Origin: a virus
IMG/VR virus record: IMGVR_UViG_3300031857_001383
Coordinates: 1-23,910 of that record
DNA length: 23,910 bases
Reading direction: 5' to 3' (one strand)
Of the stretch, positions 11,423 through 18,992 are shown piece after piece. The position numbers and the translations under genes were made by a program. The notes below the pieces were generated by a model. The model was given only the letters and a program-made list of their open reading frames with translations, was not told the origin of the DNA and did no database searches. Each line of letters begins with the position of its first letter. The stretch's first letter is position 1.

Positions 11423-11479
11423 TTACATAATCCTCCTGCGGAGGACAGGAGAGAACTCTAACACAAGAGGATTATGTAA
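11423..11479 (-). promoter_or_regulatory. 13-bp inverted repeat with a competing hairpin
   Basis: TTACATAATCCTC (11423-11435) and GAGGATTATGTAA (11467-11479) are perfect inverted repeats. A second hairpin, TCCTCC/GGAGGA with a TGC loop (11431-11445), uses part of the left arm, so the two folds exclude each other. It lies directly upstream of the first gene of the leftward operon (start 11400). It may be a switch in the 5' leader or a dimer-binding DNA site. Confidence 0.45.
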
Positions 11480-11495
11480 ATCTATTTAGTTTTTA

Positions 11496-11517
11496 TATAT
11501 ATAAATATATTATATAT
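11496..11517. repeat. AT-only 22-bp repeat, copy 2
   Basis: Identical to positions 1-22. On the minus strand it includes TATAAT-like hexamers and could supply a -10 box for the leftward operon. It lies between the 13-bp inverted repeat and the TTTCCC/GGGAAA hairpin. Confidence 0.6.
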
Positions 11518-11694
11518 ATTTCCCTGCGGGAAACTTGATTTAGGAAATGCCCCCCTACCCCCCATAAAAAAACTTATGGTTGGTAAGGTTGCGTATCCCC
11601 TGCGGTTGAACCGTCATTGAGGTTTCGCCCCCACTCTTGCGAGTAACAGGAGGATAGCAGACCCTTTGGGATGGTGTCAAATCAATGAGGGCAT

Positions 11695-11743
11695 AAAAAA
11701 AGAACCCCATCTCCTGGTATTTATACCAATTGATGGGGTCTTA
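11695..11743 (-). terminator. Strong intrinsic terminator of the late operon
   Basis: On the minus strand GACCCCATC pairs with GATGGGGTTC (11731-11740 with 11702-11711), and a second inner stem TGGTAT/ATACCA (11715-11720 with 11723-11728) stacks inside the loop. Seven T residues follow (11701 down to 11695). It is 50 nt after the stop of the last late gene (11789), so it ends the structural/lysis transcript. Confidence 0.85.
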
Positions 11744-11788
11744 GGGCTTCTAATGGGGCTTCTAGCCCGTTTTAGAGGGTATTAAGGG

Positions 11789-11980
11789 TTAGTTACTACC
11801 CTTGCCAAACTCTGGTGCTGACTTGTCTAGTGCCTTAAGCATAGGTCCGACTAGACCAGCAAGGAATGCGTTGACTAGAACCTTTGGGTCGTGTTGTCCT
11901 GCTGTGTAAAGAGCAATGACAGCAGCCGCTGATGCTCTTAAGTAAGACAATCCGATTTGCTTTAGTTTTTCCGTATTCAT
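11789..11980 (-). CDS. Holin-like membrane protein, 63 residues
   Basis: A small protein with a hydrophobic segment at about 12-27 (YLRASAAAVIALYTAG) and a second, weaker one around 35-48 (VNAFLAGLVGPMLKAL), followed by a polar end. Two short membrane helices in a 60-residue protein next to the endolysin gene suggest a holin, which opens the membrane at a set time. AAGGAGATAAA precedes its ATG. It is the last gene of the late operon. Sequence-only holin calls are uncertain. Confidence 0.6.
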   Translation of the reverse strand: MNTEKLKQIGLSYLRASAAAVIALYTAGQHDPKVLVNAFLAGLVGPMLKALDKSAPEFGKGSN

Positions 11981-11989
11981 TTTATCTCC

Positions 11990-12493
11990 TTAGTCTGCTT
12001 TGAAAGCAGGTCTTCCGAAACCTACCACAAATACTGGAGCGTTGCGCTTGTTCTTCGCCTTGAAAGCGCGAGTCCTAATTGCTACTTCTCCGCCATTTGC
12101 CTGAGAGCCAGTTGTCTTTTTCTCAGGTGAGGTATTGCCCTCAATGGTAGTGATTGTTCCGTCAGCATTATTCTTTAGAACTATGCCAACGTGCTCCACT
12201 GCTGCTCCGCCTGGGGCAAAGTCAAAGAACACAATGTCGCCTGGTTTTGGTTTAGCAGTTTCTGCATTACTCCAAGTGCCTAAGCCCTGGAATCCTGACT
12301 TACCCGCTGGTGTATACACACAGTTAGGAACTTTAAGTTTTACCTGTGCTGCACACCACATTACGAATGAACCACACCAAGGTTGAAAGTCCATCTTAGT
12401 GAACTTGCCATACTTGGTTTCATTTTCTTTTGGTCCCTCAGCAGTGCCGACTTCGGCTTGTGCTACTTCTAAGAACTTATCTACTTGGCTCAT
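11990..12493 (-). CDS. CHAP-domain endolysin
   Basis: A 167-residue single-domain enzyme of the CHAP family. C40 in WCGSFVMWC is the nucleophile, H101 in VEHVGIVL the base and N120 in IEGN the likely third residue. These amidase/endopeptidases cut the peptide part of peptidoglycan. No separate cell-wall-binding domain is present, which is short for an endolysin. It lacks a signal peptide, so it needs a holin, in line with the neighbouring small membrane proteins. AAGGAATAACG precedes the ATG. Confidence 0.85.
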   Translation of the reverse strand: MSQVDKFLEVAQAEVGTAEGPKENETKYGKFTKMDFQPWCGSFVMWCAAQVKLKVPNCVYTPAGKSGFQGLGTWSNAETAKPKPGDIVFFDFAPGGAAVEHVGIVLKNNADGTITTIEGNTSPEKKTTGSQANGGEVAIRTRAFKAKNKRNAPVFVVGFGRPAFKAD

Positions 12494-12495
12494 CG

Positions 12496-12741
12496 TTATT
12501 CCTTCTTTGCTCGCTTGTCCACAGAAGCAAATGCTTCATTGATTTCTGTTGCTGTTAACTTGCCATCATCTAGGAATGAACGGGCTAGTTTCTCAACTAC
12601 TGTTGCTACACCTAGAGTTCCTGCAAGGATTACTGCTTTGATTGTGCTGATACCAACTACTGCTCCAGCACCAATAACTGATAGACCAGAGGCAGCGAAG
12701 ACTGCCACTATTCTCATAAGGATATTGTTAAGGTTCTTCAT
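12496..12741 (-). CDS. Small membrane protein, possible second holin
   Basis: An 81-residue protein with one long hydrophobic region (about 8-50, VAVFAASGLSVIGAGAVVGI...), enough for two close helices, and a charged end (FLDDGKLTATEINEAFASVD) that reads like an EF-hand-type loop-helix. It is coupled to the gene before by ATGA and lies directly upstream of the endolysin, a usual holin place. Which of the small membrane proteins is the holin cannot be decided here. Confidence 0.6.
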   Translation of the reverse strand: MKNLNNILMRIVAVFAASGLSVIGAGAVVGISTIKAVILAGTLGVATVVEKLARSFLDDGKLTATEINEAFASVDKRAKKE

Positions 12742-12911
12742 TCTTTATCCTTTGGATTACGTAACCAATAAGTTGCTGACCACATAACCATTGTGAACAC
12801 AATGGCGTAACCAACTACTGTTTTGGCTGAACCGTCAAGGACAACCCAAGCCACGAACATTCCTAGTAAGGTCCAAGCCTGACCTAAGAAGTCTGATAAC
12901 CAATGTTTCAT
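12738..12911 (-). CDS. Small two-helix membrane protein, 57 residues
   Basis: MKHWLSDFLGQAWTLLGMFV begins the first hydrophobic helix, which runs to residue 25. A second covers about 31-50 (VVGYAIVFTMVMWSATYWL), and the end is charged (RNPKDKE). The start overlaps the preceding stop and its own stop overlaps the next start as ATGA. Another holin or antiholin candidate in the lysis group. Confidence 0.6.
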   Translation of the reverse strand: MKHWLSDFLGQAWTLLGMFVAWVVLDGSAKTVVGYAIVFTMVMWSATYWLRNPKDKE

Positions 12912-14155
12912 TATGGTTTTCTCCTATATGCTACGGTCCCCACTGATGCTGCTGCAGTTAAGGCAGACTGTGTGGCTATGCCACCTACGATTACTGCTGC
13001 AACGATTGTCTCTTGTGATTCTGCGCGTTCTTCCTCTGACATATCAGCACCAATACTTCCTAATGCTAGGAGTGCTTGACCTGGGTCAGAGAAGAGTGCT
13101 TCAACTAATGCCGCTGGATTCTCTAGCACTACAAGTGCTGCTGCTACTTCAGCGGTAATAACAACTTCGTTGCCGTTCTCATCTTGACGAACTTCAACTG
13201 GTGTTTCAGGTGGTAGGTCAGCATAGGTAAGTCCTGCTTCTGCTATTGCATCTGCAGTTACTGCCTCACCATCTGCTGCTTCTATCAAAGCCTCAGCAAT
13301 AATTTCTTTTTCTTCTTCAGTAGAATCTTCATCCGCTACTAGAGGTGGCTCTTCTGCTAGGGCAGGAGGCTCTTCTTCTATTGCAGGTGGTTCTTCTTCC
13401 ACTGCTGGAGGTTCTTCCTCTACTGGTGGTGGTTCTTCAGCCTCTACTGGAGGTTCCTCTGCTTCTACAGGGGGTTCTTCTACAGGTGTTGGTGGCTCAG
13501 GTTCCACGACTGGTGGCTCTGGCTCTTCAACGGGAGGTTCTGGCTCCACTACTGGCGGTTCAGGTTCTACCGCAGGAGGTGGGTCAGGTATAACCGCAGG
13601 GGGTGGGTCTGGAATAACAATAGGTGGCTCAGGTGGTGGGGTAGGGGCAACAGGGACTGGTTCAACTATTACAGTTACAGTTTCCTGTGTTGCAGTAGAT
13701 GTATCAACCACAGTGATTGTGTCCACAATTATTGTAGATGTGTCCACAATTACAGTAGGAGTATCTACGACCACAGTCGGTGTATCTACTACCACCGTAG
13801 GTGTGTCTACAACTGCAGTAGAAGTATCCTCTACTGGAGGTGCTTCAGGTTCTGGCTCTGGTTCTGGCGCAACTCCGTTATACCAACGTAATGATTCGTC
13901 AGTAAGGTTGTCAGATACATAGGTTGACTGATGCACTAACTCACAAAAGTGTGCAGCAATGTTTCCTTTATCAGCAAAGTATTGGTTTGAGTTATCCCAA
14001 CCTGTGCCAAATGTTCCATTGCTACAAGTTACCTGAACTGGACCAGTATTAACCGCGTCAGCGGATGGTGCATAAAATAAAGATGTTCCTAGAATTATTG
14101 CTAGTGTTACTAGACTACTTCTTACCTTCGCAAAGCAAGATGTAAATTTGGTCAA
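12911..14155 (-). CDS. Secreted proline-rich repeat protein with C-terminal anchor
   Basis: A 414-residue protein with a signal peptide (hydrophobic 14-28, likely cut after A34 in SADA-VN) and a small folded domain with two cysteines (about 35-92). A VDTPTVV/VDTSTII repeat block and a long P/E repeat region (EPEPPV, EEEPPA) reach about residue 275, followed by an acidic helical domain. A C-terminal hydrophobic segment (VAAVIVGGIATQSALTAAAS) comes before RRKP. The plan (signal, stalk, helix, membrane anchor) is that of a cell-surface protein, unusual among tail and lysis genes. Starts at TTG 14155, with GGAAG ahead, overlapping the gene before by 41 nt. Function unknown; surface display or exclusion of other phages is possible. 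Confidence 0.7.
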   Translation of the reverse strand: MTKFTSCFAKVRSSLVTLAIILGTSLFYAPSADAVNTGPVQVTCSNGTFGTGWDNSNQYFADKGNIAAHFCELVHQSTYVSDNLTDESLRWYNGVAPEPEPEPEAPPVEDTSTAVVDTPTVVVDTPTVVVDTPTVIVDTSTIIVDTITVVDTSTATQETVTVIVEPVPVAPTPPPEPPIVIPDPPPAVIPDPPPAVEPEPPVVEPEPPVEEPEPPVVEPEPPTPVEEPPVEAEEPPVEAEEPPPVEEEPPAVEEEPPAIEEEPPALAEEPPLVADEDSTEEEKEIIAEALIEAADGEAVTADAIAEAGLTYADLPPETPVEVRQDENGNEVVITAEVAAALVVLENPAALVEALFSDPGQALLALGSIGADMSEEERAESQETIVAAVIVGGIATQSALTAAASVGTVAYRRKP

Positions 14156-14315
14156 CTCGTTCTTCCAATCGGTTCACTTGGTCTTTAACGGAACCGCCCC
14201 CATTTGGTCTTAATTCATATAGATAATGTTTAACTAACCATCTAGTGAATCCAGCAAACCCTGCTGTTAGTGTCATAATGGCTACAAAGAAGCCAGCCCA
14301 TTCTGTGCCTGTCAT
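14115..14315 (-). CDS. Membrane-anchored coiled-coil protein, 66 residues
   Basis: One membrane helix (about 5-26, EWAGFFVAIMTLTAGFAGFTRW) is followed by a conserved-looking linker (YLYELRPNGGGSVKDQ) and a heptad stretch (VNRLEERVDQIYILL). This type is common between tail and lysis genes in actinophages, where it is usually called a membrane or holin-like protein. It overlaps the tail protein stop by a base or so and the next gene's start by 41 nt. Confidence 0.65.
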   Translation of the reverse strand: MTGTEWAGFFVAIMTLTAGFAGFTRWLVKHYLYELRPNGGGSVKDQVNRLEERVDQIYILLCEGKK

Positions 14316-16534
14316 TATACTGTCCTAATGGTTATGTCAATGACTCCACCAAAACCATCAAAGCGTTTATCAGGTGGTGTCATACGAGTGAATGAAGTTT
14401 GCTCAATAACAACTTGGCGCTGCTCGCCAGTAGTTAGGTCTTGCCAGGTAAGAACATCTCCGTTGCTTTCTAATTCTTCAAGAGCCAAAAGACGGGTCTG
14501 TGCTTTACCTTCGTAACCAACTTGAACATTGTATCTATCTGTTTCAACGTCAAAGCAATAGACTGGGAACTTCATAACGCGTTGACGTGGTGTAGCAATT
14601 GTTGCCTTAGCCTGATAGCCCTTGAATATAGGACCAGCAGATGTAGTTGTTGCATCACGATTTAGAATAAATTTATAGGCTACATATTCCTGGGCTGTGC
14701 TAGGTTGAGATGTAGTAACTTCAATCGGAAAGACAACAGAGTCATATGTAATATGGTCGTATTCAGTTCCGTCTTTGTCTACAGTCTCAAGAGTCATTGA
14801 ACCTTTAGTGTAATCACCACGCGCTAGAAGGCGCTTAAAGTTCTTAGGTTCCAGCGTGCCGTAGCGAATGTAACCACTGGTTAAAAAGCCAGTAGAAGTT
14901 AATGTTGCGCTTGCTTCTATATTGATACTACCTACCTTATTTACCTTACCAACAGGTGATACAGCAGTAGATGCTACGTTAGAAGCAGTCTTAGCGTAAG
15001 TAAATGTTGTGGTAGTTGGAACTCCAGTAACTGTATACTTACCATTGAATGTGGAATCAACACCTTCTACCCATACCTCATCGCCAACGGCTAAGCCGTG
15101 TGCTGCAGATGTAGTCAGGGTTGCTACGTTAGTTGTGAGTGCTTTGTTACTTACTGAACCAGCATTAAGTGCTGTAGTAGCAAATACCAATCGGTCTGTT
15201 GTCCCAGCAAATGCACAGGTTGTTGTGCTGTATCCACTAGTTCCGCTGACATATAAGTCATTAGCATAAGCAAAGCGCAAAGACTCTATCTCATTGCTAA
15301 GGTCAATACGGATAACTCCAGGTGCTCCGCCTACCCCAGTTGCACACCATATGTAATGGTTATTTGCTGCAAAGTCATAGCAAGGTTGGCTTGTTTCTAC
15401 AATAAGTGGACCGTAATTAATAGAACCGTCTTGGTCTGAAACAATTGCTGCACGAATACCCTTATTAGTTCCTATCATCATATAGCCTAGATAGTAATAA
15501 ATCTTATGGATAATCTCACCGACTGGCATTTCTGCTGCGGTTATTGCCGATGTAAGAGTTGGCATAACACCAGCAGTGCTGAGAGTAAACTTAAATATAC
15601 TTGACTGAGTTCCACTATAACCTGCTACATAGATGGCTGGACCAGAGGCAGTAATGCTTGAGAATACAATATCGGTATCGCTGTGTGTATATATAGGGGA
15701 TGGAAGGGTGGTTGCTGATGAGGATATTTCGTATATCTTATTATTAATACCCATAACAATGCGGTCTTTAATGTATTCCATAGTAGCGGTATCTACAGTA
15801 ATACCATTGTCGCTAATCATAAGAGTATCACCAGCGCCAGAGACTCCAGTTAATAACTTCTTGTATATACGCAGTCTTGGAGTTCCAGTATTTAAGACAT
15901 TGGTAATCCAGTAAGCATAAGTGCCGTCATCACACATAGCGTGAACAGGATATTCACTTCCAGAAGAGTAATCAATAAAGTGAGTAACTGTTCCGTCTGC
16001 TGCAATCTTATCTACATCATATTCATCCCACAACAGAATGCCATCAGTTCCGTTATACTCAATTGAACGAGCAATTTGGAATGGCTTACCGTTAGTTTGA
16101 ATTGGACCAGTTGTGTAGTGTGTAGTAGCAGTATCTTTAAGTAGTGTTACTTGTCCTTTAGTCCAGACATTGACACCTTTGCTATCTGTGAACCTATGTG
16201 CCACTGTTTCACCAGCAGATGGGTCATAGAATTTAATACCAGAACCACCGTGAAAAGATGATTGACTTCTTAGCCACCAACCAGTAAGTGATTGCTCACC
16301 TGGTTCTGCCCCGTTATCAAATTGTTCTTTACGGAATGGAGCAGTCTGCCTAATGTAAGGACGTGAGTCATTGATGGCATAGAAGAATGGCAAGCCACCT
16401 AGTGCAACATCGTAGGACTCGTTTGTATTCTGCCAGATTCCTCCAGTAGATACGATACCTACGTCAACCGCAATTGCTAAGCCAACATCAGGTGTTGATG
16501 AGCCACGACCTTCGGTAATATCACGACCTGCCAC
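14315..16534 (-). CDS. Large tail protein, 739 residues
   Basis: A 739-residue beta-rich protein. Its centre reads like repeated blades (ITASGPAIYVAGYSGT..., IYYYLGYMMIGTNKGIRA, NNHYIWCATGVGGAPGVIRI), which suggests a beta-propeller. A domain around 470-530 (ATLTTSAAHGLAVGDEVWVE) is a small barrel often inserted in tail proteins. The C-terminal part (MKFPVYCFDVETDRYNVQVG...) is beta-sandwich-like. GTG start at 16534 with AAGGAGTATAC ahead. Probably a minor tail or receptor-binding protein at the virion tip; the exact place is not known. Confidence 0.65.
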   Translation of the reverse strand: MAGRDITEGRGSSTPDVGLAIAVDVGIVSTGGIWQNTNESYDVALGGLPFFYAINDSRPYIRQTAPFRKEQFDNGAEPGEQSLTGWWLRSQSSFHGGSGIKFYDPSAGETVAHRFTDSKGVNVWTKGQVTLLKDTATTHYTTGPIQTNGKPFQIARSIEYNGTDGILLWDEYDVDKIAADGTVTHFIDYSSGSEYPVHAMCDDGTYAYWITNVLNTGTPRLRIYKKLLTGVSGAGDTLMISDNGITVDTATMEYIKDRIVMGINNKIYEISSSATTLPSPIYTHSDTDIVFSSITASGPAIYVAGYSGTQSSIFKFTLSTAGVMPTLTSAITAAEMPVGEIIHKIYYYLGYMMIGTNKGIRAAIVSDQDGSINYGPLIVETSQPCYDFAANNHYIWCATGVGGAPGVIRIDLSNEIESLRFAYANDLYVSGTSGYSTTTCAFAGTTDRLVFATTALNAGSVSNKALTTNVATLTTSAAHGLAVGDEVWVEGVDSTFNGKYTVTGVPTTTTFTYAKTASNVASTAVSPVGKVNKVGSINIEASATLTSTGFLTSGYIRYGTLEPKNFKRLLARGDYTKGSMTLETVDKDGTEYDHITYDSVVFPIEVTTSQPSTAQEYVAYKFILNRDATTTSAGPIFKGYQAKATIATPRQRVMKFPVYCFDVETDRYNVQVGYEGKAQTRLLALEELESNGDVLTWQDLTTGEQRQVVIEQTSFTRMTPPDKRFDGFGGVIDITIRTV

Positions 16535-16618
16535 GTATACTCCTTAAATTATTGATGCTTCTATTTCGTCTACTGCGTCATCTATTGTCCGATGTATGTC
16601 GGATGTTTCGTATATCAA

Positions 16619-16807
16619 TTATTCAGCAGGGGTTTCAGGTCCTGCTTCTCGTTCTACTTCATTAGCAATAACTGTTTCAGCAACTAATTTATAGTTACCA
16701 GTCTTACATCTATTGCAAATAGGAAAGAACAATGGCTCATCTGCAGCACGAATTTCTGTATATTCGTGTTCACAACAAGCAGATTTATATTCGTATTTAA
16801 CTGTCAT
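16619..16807 (-). CDS. Small cysteine-containing protein, third gene of adhesin cassette 2
   Basis: A 62-residue protein with C11-C12-x1-H14 and C31-x2-C34, likely one zinc site (CCEHEYTEI...ICNRCKTGNY), ending in GPETPAE. The corresponding gene of the other cassette (17991-18173) ends in APETPTE, although their bodies differ. AGGAGAATAAA precedes the ATG. It may assist the preceding adhesin. An 84-nt gap follows with a small TCCGA/TCGGA hairpin and no gene. Confidence 0.6.
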   Translation of the reverse strand: MTVKYEYKSACCEHEYTEIRAADEPLFFPICNRCKTGNYKLVAETVIANEVEREAGPETPAE

Positions 16808-16823
16808 TTTATTCTCCTAAGAA

Positions 16824-17669
16824 TTAGTAATATAGAAGGACACAGCCAGTGCCACCAGCAGCAGTGCTTGCAAAGTTTCCAGCAGAGGCTCCGCCTCCAC
16901 CGCCTCCTGCGCCGCCAGGTCCACCAGAACCAGTTCCAGCAGCACTACCAGCGGCTAAATAACCAGCGCCTCCACCTCCACCAGTTCCGTTACCTGATGA
17001 GTATGTGCCAGCAGCGCCACCAGAATAAGTTGATGATGCTCCGCCAGTTCCTCCTGCTGCGTTAGCGCCAGTTCCACCGCCACCGCCGCCAGCAAATACA
17101 CCAAATCCACCATTACCGCCAGTGCTACTGCCAGAACCACCGCCGCCTCCGCCAGAGTTTCCTCTACCGCCAACGCCACCGTTACCGCCACCATTACCAG
17201 CATATCCATTACCGCTGTTACCAGTAATTATAGCGGGTGCGCCATAATACGAAAGTCCAGCAGCACCACCAGTAGTGCCACCACCTCCACCTGCGCCACC
17301 TACAACACCAGCACCGCCAGTTCCAGCAGCACCGTTACCGCCCCCACCTGCAAATAAACCACCAAAAAATGTTGTTCCGCCTGTGTTAGTAGCAGAACCA
17401 CCAGCACCTATTGTTATAGGAGTAGTTGATGCGTCAGGAGTAACACGAACCCAACCTTGAGTTACGCCACCCGCTCCACCTCCACCAGGACTAGAGTTGT
17501 AAGTCATACCTCCTCCACCACCACCAATAAGAATAGCGTAGACCCATAAAGTTCCAGCAGGTATTGTTACAGTAGTGCCAGATGTAATTGTTTGTTGTAA
17601 TGTTAAATCTTTAGGTGCATATCCAGAAGAAACGCTTGCCGCTGGAACAGGGAATACTGATTGACCCAT
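16824..17669 (-). CDS. Glycine-rich tail adhesin 2
   Basis: A 281-residue protein. The N-terminal 50 residues (QQTITSGTTVTIPAGTLWVYAILIGGGGGG) form a beta start that leads into about 210 residues of GGxGG blocks. It ends in GTGCVLLYY. This matches the glycine-rich host-recognition proteins of phages (gp38/Gly-rich adhesin style), in which polyglycine II sandwiches carry variable loops (here SSPGG, TYSGGAAGTYSSGNG). It is the paralogue of 18186-18992, sharing the start, the glycine core and the LLYY/LVYY end. It is coupled to the 100-residue gene upstream by the TAATG overlap. It probably binds the host surface. Confidence 0.8.
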   Translation of the reverse strand: MGQSVFPVPAASVSSGYAPKDLTLQQTITSGTTVTIPAGTLWVYAILIGGGGGGMTYNSSPGGGGAGGVTQGWVRVTPDASTTPITIGAGGSATNTGGTTFFGGLFAGGGGNGAAGTGGAGVVGGAGGGGGTTGGAAGLSYYGAPAIITGNSGNGYAGNGGGNGGVGGRGNSGGGGGGSGSSTGGNGGFGVFAGGGGGGTGANAAGGTGGASSTYSGGAAGTYSSGNGTGGGGGAGYLAAGSAAGTGSGGPGGAGGGGGGASAGNFASTAAGGTGCVLLYY

Positions 17670-17971
17670 TACGCTATCTCCACTCCGCTAATGTGAAATC
17701 TAACTGTTGTTGCACTGGCTAAACCAGCAATAATTTTAGTTGTTGCAAGCACTTGTTTTAAGTCAAACATTGCTGTTGTATTGGCAGCCAGTGCTACATC
17801 TTTAAACAAATCAACAGAGTCTAAAGTAATAGTAAATGTAGCAGCAGATGTTGCTGAGTTGGTTACTACTATGTTAGTCACTACTGTTGTAGTTGAAGAT
17901 GGAACTGTATATAGGGTTGTGCTTGATGTTGCTGCTGCTGTTCTAGCCAGCGCCTTAGTTGTTGTAGCCAT
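17669..17971 (-). CDS. Small beta-rich tail protein 2 (paralogue of 18992-19321)
   Basis: A 100-residue protein rich in T, A, S and V (MATTTKALARTAAATSSTTL...). It follows the layout of the 109-residue protein at 18992-19321: an MATT start, a TLYTVPS/TLDTVPS motif at about residue 20, a VVTNIVVTN/VVSTIAVCN strand, a DSxxxxNxT loop and an end in SGVEIA/FGSEIS. Such proteins are often baseplate or fibre attachment subunits. Its stop overlaps the start of adhesin 2. Confidence 0.7.
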   Translation of the reverse strand: MATTTKALARTAAATSSTTLYTVPSSTTTVVTNIVVTNSATSAATFTITLDSVDLFKDVALAANTTAMFDLKQVLATTKIIAGLASATTVRFHISGVEIA

Positions 17972-17990
17972 TAGTTACTACCTTCCGTTG

Positions 17991-18173
17991 TTATTCTGTA
18001 GGGGTTTCGGGTGCAACAAATGTATTATTTACATAAGTCCACCCAATAATTATAGGACTATTGTCTTCGCGTTTAATGCAAAGACCACCAGTTGCTTCTT
18101 CTGCAACTTCTAATGAAGGTGCATTAATAATATTAACAACTTCATTATTTTTAATTACTATGTAATCATTCAT
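17991..18173 (-). CDS. Tail-fibre-assembly-like protein, third gene of adhesin cassette 1
   Basis: A 60-residue protein (MNDYIVIKNNEVVNIINAPS...) whose end IIGWTYVNNTFVAPETPTE matches the GWxYxxxxFxxP motif common to small tail-fibre assembly or fibre-tip proteins. AAGGAGATATAAATG precedes the start. It may help fold the preceding adhesin. The shared PETPxE ending with 16619-16807 suggests both came from one duplicated cassette or carry the same docking tag. Confidence 0.6.
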   Translation of the reverse strand: MNDYIVIKNNEVVNIINAPSLEVAEEATGGLCIKREDNSPIIIGWTYVNNTFVAPETPTE

Positions 18174-18185
18174 TTATATCTCCTT

Positions 18186-18992
18186 TTAGTAATAAACTAA
18201 TACTGCACCAGCACCGCCAGAACCACCAACGGCAGCATTGCCAGTTCCACCACCACCACCGCCACCTAAACCACCATTTTTATTAGTTGCACTTGCAACA
18301 ATACCTGCGCCTCCGCCATCTGCGTGACCACTAAATCCGTAGTAAGTAGAAGAACCACCACTTGCTCCACGACCAGCAGAGCCATTGCCACTACCACCAC
18401 CTGCAAAATATCCATTGCCACCAACACCACCTAAGCCAGCGTTGTAATAACTACCGCCACCGCCACCACCAGATGTAAATTCACCAGTGCCGCCTACTTT
18501 TCCAGCAGTTGAACCAGACGTTCCACCCGCTCCGCCGCCTACACCATCTGTAAAATTTATTGTAGACAAATATCTTATGGCTGCACTTGCTCCACCATTT
18601 CCACCGTTAGTGTCACCTCTTTGTCCACCAGCAGGAACAGGTGTATTAAATATGCTACTGCTAACACTTGTTGGATTACCGCTTCCACCATTATCATTTA
18701 CTGATGCGCAAACCCCACCAGCGCCAATTGTTGCTGTAGTAAACCTTGGAACCCAAGACATAAGAATTCCACCTCCGCCACCGCCTGCACCACCAGGAGT
18801 TCCGCCTCCACTACCAGCGCCGCCAGCACCGCCACCTGAAATCATTACAACAAAAACATAATCAGGTTGTCCTGTAATACCAGTTGTTGTAGTTGTGTAT
18901 GTATTTCTAAGTGTTAAACCAGTAGGTATGTATGCTTGTGGCATAAAAACTGGAGGATAAGTTGTTGCTACGTTAAGTTTAGATATAGCCAT
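18186..18992 (-). CDS. Glycine-rich tail adhesin 1
   Basis: A 268-residue protein. The beta start (LTLRNTYTTTTTGITGQPDY-VFVVMISGGG) leads to a glycine-rich core from about residue 50 to the end, which is GGSGGAGAVLVYY. It has the same domain order as 16824-17669 but differs in the loops. The two are separated by the 60- and 100-residue genes, so the set is a tandem cassette. Probably a receptor-binding adhesin. Confidence 0.8.
   Translation of the reverse strand: MAISKLNVATTYPPVFMPQAYIPTGLTLRNTYTTTTTGITGQPDYVFVVMISGGGAGGAGSGGGTPGGAGGGGGGILMSWVPRFTTATIGAGGVCASVNDNGGSGNPTSVSSSIFNTPVPAGGQRGDTNGGNGGASAAIRYLSTINFTDGVGGGAGGTSGSTAGKVGGTGEFTSGGGGGGSYYNAGLGGVGGNGYFAGGGSGNGSAGRGASGGSSTYYGFSGHADGGGAGIVASATNKNGGLGGGGGGGTGNAAVGGSGGAGAVLVYY

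Larger units (their letters stand above)
11401..11694. other. Non-coding hub between replication and late operons
   Basis: No gene is visible. It contains the 13-bp inverted repeat, the second AT-only repeat, a TTTCCC/GGGAAA hairpin with a TGC loop (11519-11533), a CCATAA/TTATGG hairpin with an A-rich loop (11562-11579) and the palindrome CGGTTGAACCG (11603-11613). The leftward operon promoter must lie in or near here, but I could not pick a convincing -35/-10 pair. Origin-like content (AT block plus repeats) is noted without proof. Confidence 0.5.

Noticed and set aside
11423-11613. Phage attachment site or replication origin
   Set aside because: AT-rich DNA and inverted repeats are present, but no integrase gene, no repeated initiator boxes and no host-like core sequence can be seen in the window, so neither call can be supported.
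13500-13860. CRISPR array or tandem non-coding repeat
   Set aside because: The repeats are in-frame codon repeats of a protein (VDTPTVV and EPEPPV units) with no constant repeat-spacer pattern.
12913-13922. Long plus-strand ORFs opposite the proline-rich gene
   Set aside because: They are leucine- or valine-repeat mirror images of the P/E and VDTPT codon repeats, have no ribosome sites, and oppose a gene with a signal peptide and anchor.
18487-18861. Plus-strand proline-rich ORF across glycine-rich adhesin 1 (and the similar ORF at 17275-17460)
   Set aside because: GGN glycine codons read as CCN proline on the other strand, so such ORFs are expected shadows of the adhesins.
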